Shown here piece after piece: positions 4,676 through 5,808 of a stretch of 5,808 nt of DNA. Made by a program: the position numbers and the translations under genes. Source of the DNA: JBFHDX01 sp041584475 (lineage in GTDB: Bacteria; Pseudomonadota; Alphaproteobacteria; UBA8366; JADFVY01). Position 1 is the stretch's first letter; each line of letters begins with the position of its first letter. A model generated the notes under the pieces. It was not told the origin of the DNA. It saw nothing but the letters and a program-made list of their open reading frames with translations, and ran no database searches. Where the stretch lies: assembly GCA_041584475.1 (NCBI GenBank), contig JBFHDX010000172.1, positions 1 to 5,808 on the forward strand, given 5' to 3'.

Positions 4676-5461
4676 ATGGCGCCGCTCGAGCTCGCATACG
4701 AGGCGGTCGGCGACGGGCCGCCGCTCGTCGTCCTGCACGGGCTGTTCGGCAGCGCCGGCAACTGGCGCGCGGTGGCGAAGCGGCTCGGCGCGCGGCGCCG
4801 CGTCTGGTGCCTCGATCTGCGCAACCACGGCGCCTCGCCGTGGGCCGACGACGTCTCCTACGCGGCGCTCGCCGGCGACCTCGAGGCCTTCCTCGCGCGC
4901 CACGGCATCGCCGGCGCCGCGGTGCTGGGCCACAGCATGGGCGGCAAGGCGGCGATGGCGCTCGCGCTGCAGCACCCCGAGGCGGTCGCGGCGCTGATCG
5001 TGGTCGACGTCGCCCCCGTCGCCTACGGCCTCGACCTGCAGGCGTATGTGCACGCGATGGCCGGCGTCGAGCTGGCGCAGGCGGAGCGGCGCGGCGAGGC
5101 GGATGCGCTGCTGGCGGAGGAGATTGCCGATGCCGGCGTACGGGCGTTCCTGCTGCAGAACCTGGTGACGCGCGACGGGCGGCTCGCCTGGCGCCTCAAC
5201 CTCGCCGCCCTCGACCGCGGCATGGAGACGATCGCCGGCTGGCCGGAGGCGTTGTCGGCGCGGCGCTATGACGGGCCGACGCATTTCATCGCCGGCGGCG
5301 CGTCGCGCTACATCCGGCCGGCGCACCGCGACGCGATCCTCGCGCTGTTCCCGGCCGCGACCTACACGGTGATTCCCGGCGCCGGGCACCGGGTGCACGC
5401 GGAGAAGCCCGACGCCTTCGTGCGCGCGGTCGAGCGCTTCCTCGAGGCGGCCGGCGCCTGA
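4676..5461 (+). CDS. ybfF: YbfF/ABHD11-type alpha/beta hydrolase (esterase)
   Basis: The 261-residue protein is a complete alpha/beta hydrolase, close in length and motif order to E. coli esterase YbfF. The oxyanion loop HGLFGSAGNW (21-30) is followed by DLRNHGASPW (47-56), the nucleophile elbow GHSMGGKAAMAL (Ser87), VVDVAPV (Asp111) and GAGHRVHAEKPDA (His238). Ser87, Asp111 and His238 would form the catalytic triad. Family members hydrolyse short acyl esters and acyl-CoA-type thioesters in the cytoplasm; the natural substrate is not known. No signal peptide is seen. The start is supported by the promoter immediately upstream and by the protein beginning at the first beta strand. It appears monocistronic. 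The Crp/Fnr-type box 78 bases upstream of the ATG could affect it, but spacing favours the divergent gene. The symbol is given by homology to the E. coli gene and is not proof of orthology. Confidence 0.9.
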   Translation: MAPLELAYEAVGDGPPLVVLHGLFGSAGNWRAVAKRLGARRRVWCLDLRNHGASPWADDVSYAALAGDLEAFLARHGIAGAAVLGHSMGGKAAMALALQHPEAVAALIVVDVAPVAYGLDLQAYVHAMAGVELAQAERRGEADALLAEEIADAGVRAFLLQNLVTRDGRLAWRLNLAALDRGMETIAGWPEALSARRYDGPTHFIAGGASRYIRPAHRDAILALFPAATYTVIPGAGHRVHAEKPDAFVRAVERFLEAAGA

Positions 5462-5480
5462 GCGGCGCCCGCGGTCGCTA

Positions 5481-5508
5481 CAATTTCGATTAAATAATCC
5501 TGAAATTG
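5481..5508. promoter_or_regulatory. AT-rich inverted repeat, possible operator
   Basis: CAATTTC (5481-5487) and GAAATTG (5502-5508) are perfect inverted arms around GATT-AAAT-AATC-CT, which pairs internally, giving an 11-bp hairpin with a 2-base bulge. A further GAAAT half-site lies at 5519-5523 within TTTCGAAATT. The right arm overlaps the predicted -35 at 5506, an arrangement expected for a repressor site. No known regulator consensus was recognised. It could also contribute to transcript ending for the hydrolase gene, whose stop is 20 bases upstream, but there is no T run. Confidence 0.5.
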
Positions 5509-5534
5509 CGACGGTTTCGAAATTCGTCTACGAT
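5506..5534 (+). promoter_or_regulatory. Predicted promoter for the gene at the right edge
   Basis: TTGCGA (5506-5511, 4 of 6) and TACGAT (5529-5534, 4 of 6) are separated by 17 bases in a small AT-rich patch within GC-rich DNA. The start site would be about 5541, giving a leader of about 170 bases before the ATG at 5712. Confidence 0.5.
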
Positions 5535-5540
5535 CGCCGC

Positions 5541-5711
5541 ACAGGGAGGGTGAGCGTCACCCCGAGAACGAGCGTTTCGACCGGCCCGCGCGGCTCGCGC
5601 ACGGGCGGGGCAGGGTGTTGCTTGCTCCCTGATGCGGGATGCGCCGCGACGGCGGTCCCGGCCCGGCCCCGGCCGGGCACACCGATGGACAACGAGACTG
5701 GGAAGAGAAGC
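5541..5711 (+). other. Long GC-rich leader of the right-edge gene
   Basis: The predicted transcript start is followed at once by a hairpin GGGTGA-GCG-TCACCC (5548-5562). Near the gene lies CCCGGCC/GGCCGGG (5657-5663 with 5671-5677). Together they make a structured leader. I compared it by eye with cobalamin, TPP and similar riboswitches and saw no match. No convincing leader peptide was found. Confidence 0.35.
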
Positions 5712-5808
5712 ATGATTGAAAATCCGAGACCAGCGCGCCGATATATGACCGCAATCGGCGCGGTTCTGTTCGCCACCGCCCTGCCGTTCGCCGCTGCCTC
5801 GGCGCACG
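5712..5808 (+). CDS. Partial exported or membrane protein (N-terminus only)
   Basis: Only the first 32 codons lie in the window and the frame is open at the right edge. The sequence begins MIENPRPARRYMTAIGAVLF and continues ATALPFAAASAH: a basic region (R6, R9, R10), a hydrophobic core (about 13-29) and an Ala-x-Ala-type end, which is a Sec signal peptide likely cut near ASA-H. GGAAGAGAAG just upstream is a fair Shine-Dalgarno for the ATG at 5712; an in-frame ATG at 5685 has none and would add nine residues. The mature protein is outside the window, so no function can be given. Confidence 0.7.
   Translation, partial: MIENPRPARRYMTAIGAVLFATALPFAAASAH

Noticed and set aside
4601..5398. Leftward open frame (265 codons) opposite the hydrolase
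   Set aside because: Antisense of a complete alpha/beta hydrolase with intact catalytic motifs; no independent RBS or domain.
5657..5677. GC hairpin CCCGGCC/GGCCGGG as a terminator
   Set aside because: No T run follows and it lies just upstream of a gene start rather than after a stop.

Overview
The window is about 70% G+C chromosomal DNA from a bacterium, most likely an alphaproteobacterium. The evidence is the codon use, a promoter of the Caulobacter housekeeping type (TTGTCGC-N13-GCTAGACC) with almost no 5' leader, an FNR/FixK-type regulator, and dispersed palindromic intergenic repeats of a kind common in that class. I cannot name a genus. There are no rRNA or tRNA genes, CRISPR arrays or complete mobile elements.

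Layout, left to right. Bases 1-530: a palindromic repeat, then a leftward gene for a small lipoprotein, clearly lower in G+C than the rest. Bases 530-1143: no convincing gene; the left part is still low in G+C, the right part (832-1129) is a mosaic of a dispersed hairpin-forming repeat. Bases 1144-1572: a leftward glyoxalase/VOC-fold protein. Bases 1573-2022: no gene. Bases 2023-2505: a rightward secreted protein with a strong Rho-independent terminator (2527-2561). Bases 2588-2784: another copy of the dispersed repeat. Bases 2803-3513: a leftward FNR-like oxygen- or redox-sensing regulator. Bases 3686-3880: a rightward 64-residue protein. Bases 3970-4488: a leftward DUF6448-type protein. Bases 4676-5461: a rightward YbfF-type alpha/beta hydrolase. 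From 5712: a secreted or membrane protein that runs off the right end behind a long leader.

The most interesting part is 2803-4676. The FNR-like protein has all four cysteines expected for an iron-sulfur cluster and the E-x2-S-R DNA-contact residues of true FNR. Its divergent intergenic region holds a perfect FNR box (TTGATGCTTATCAA, 3615-3628), placed as in a class II activated promoter for the 64-residue gene and overlapping a possible -35 of the regulator's own gene. A second perfectly palindromic box of the same superfamily (TTGACGTGCGTCAA, 4591-4604) lies between the DUF6448 gene and the hydrolase. This suggests a compact local regulon in which a redox-sensing regulator controls two uncharacterised proteins. 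The regulation is inferred from sequence and has not been demonstrated.
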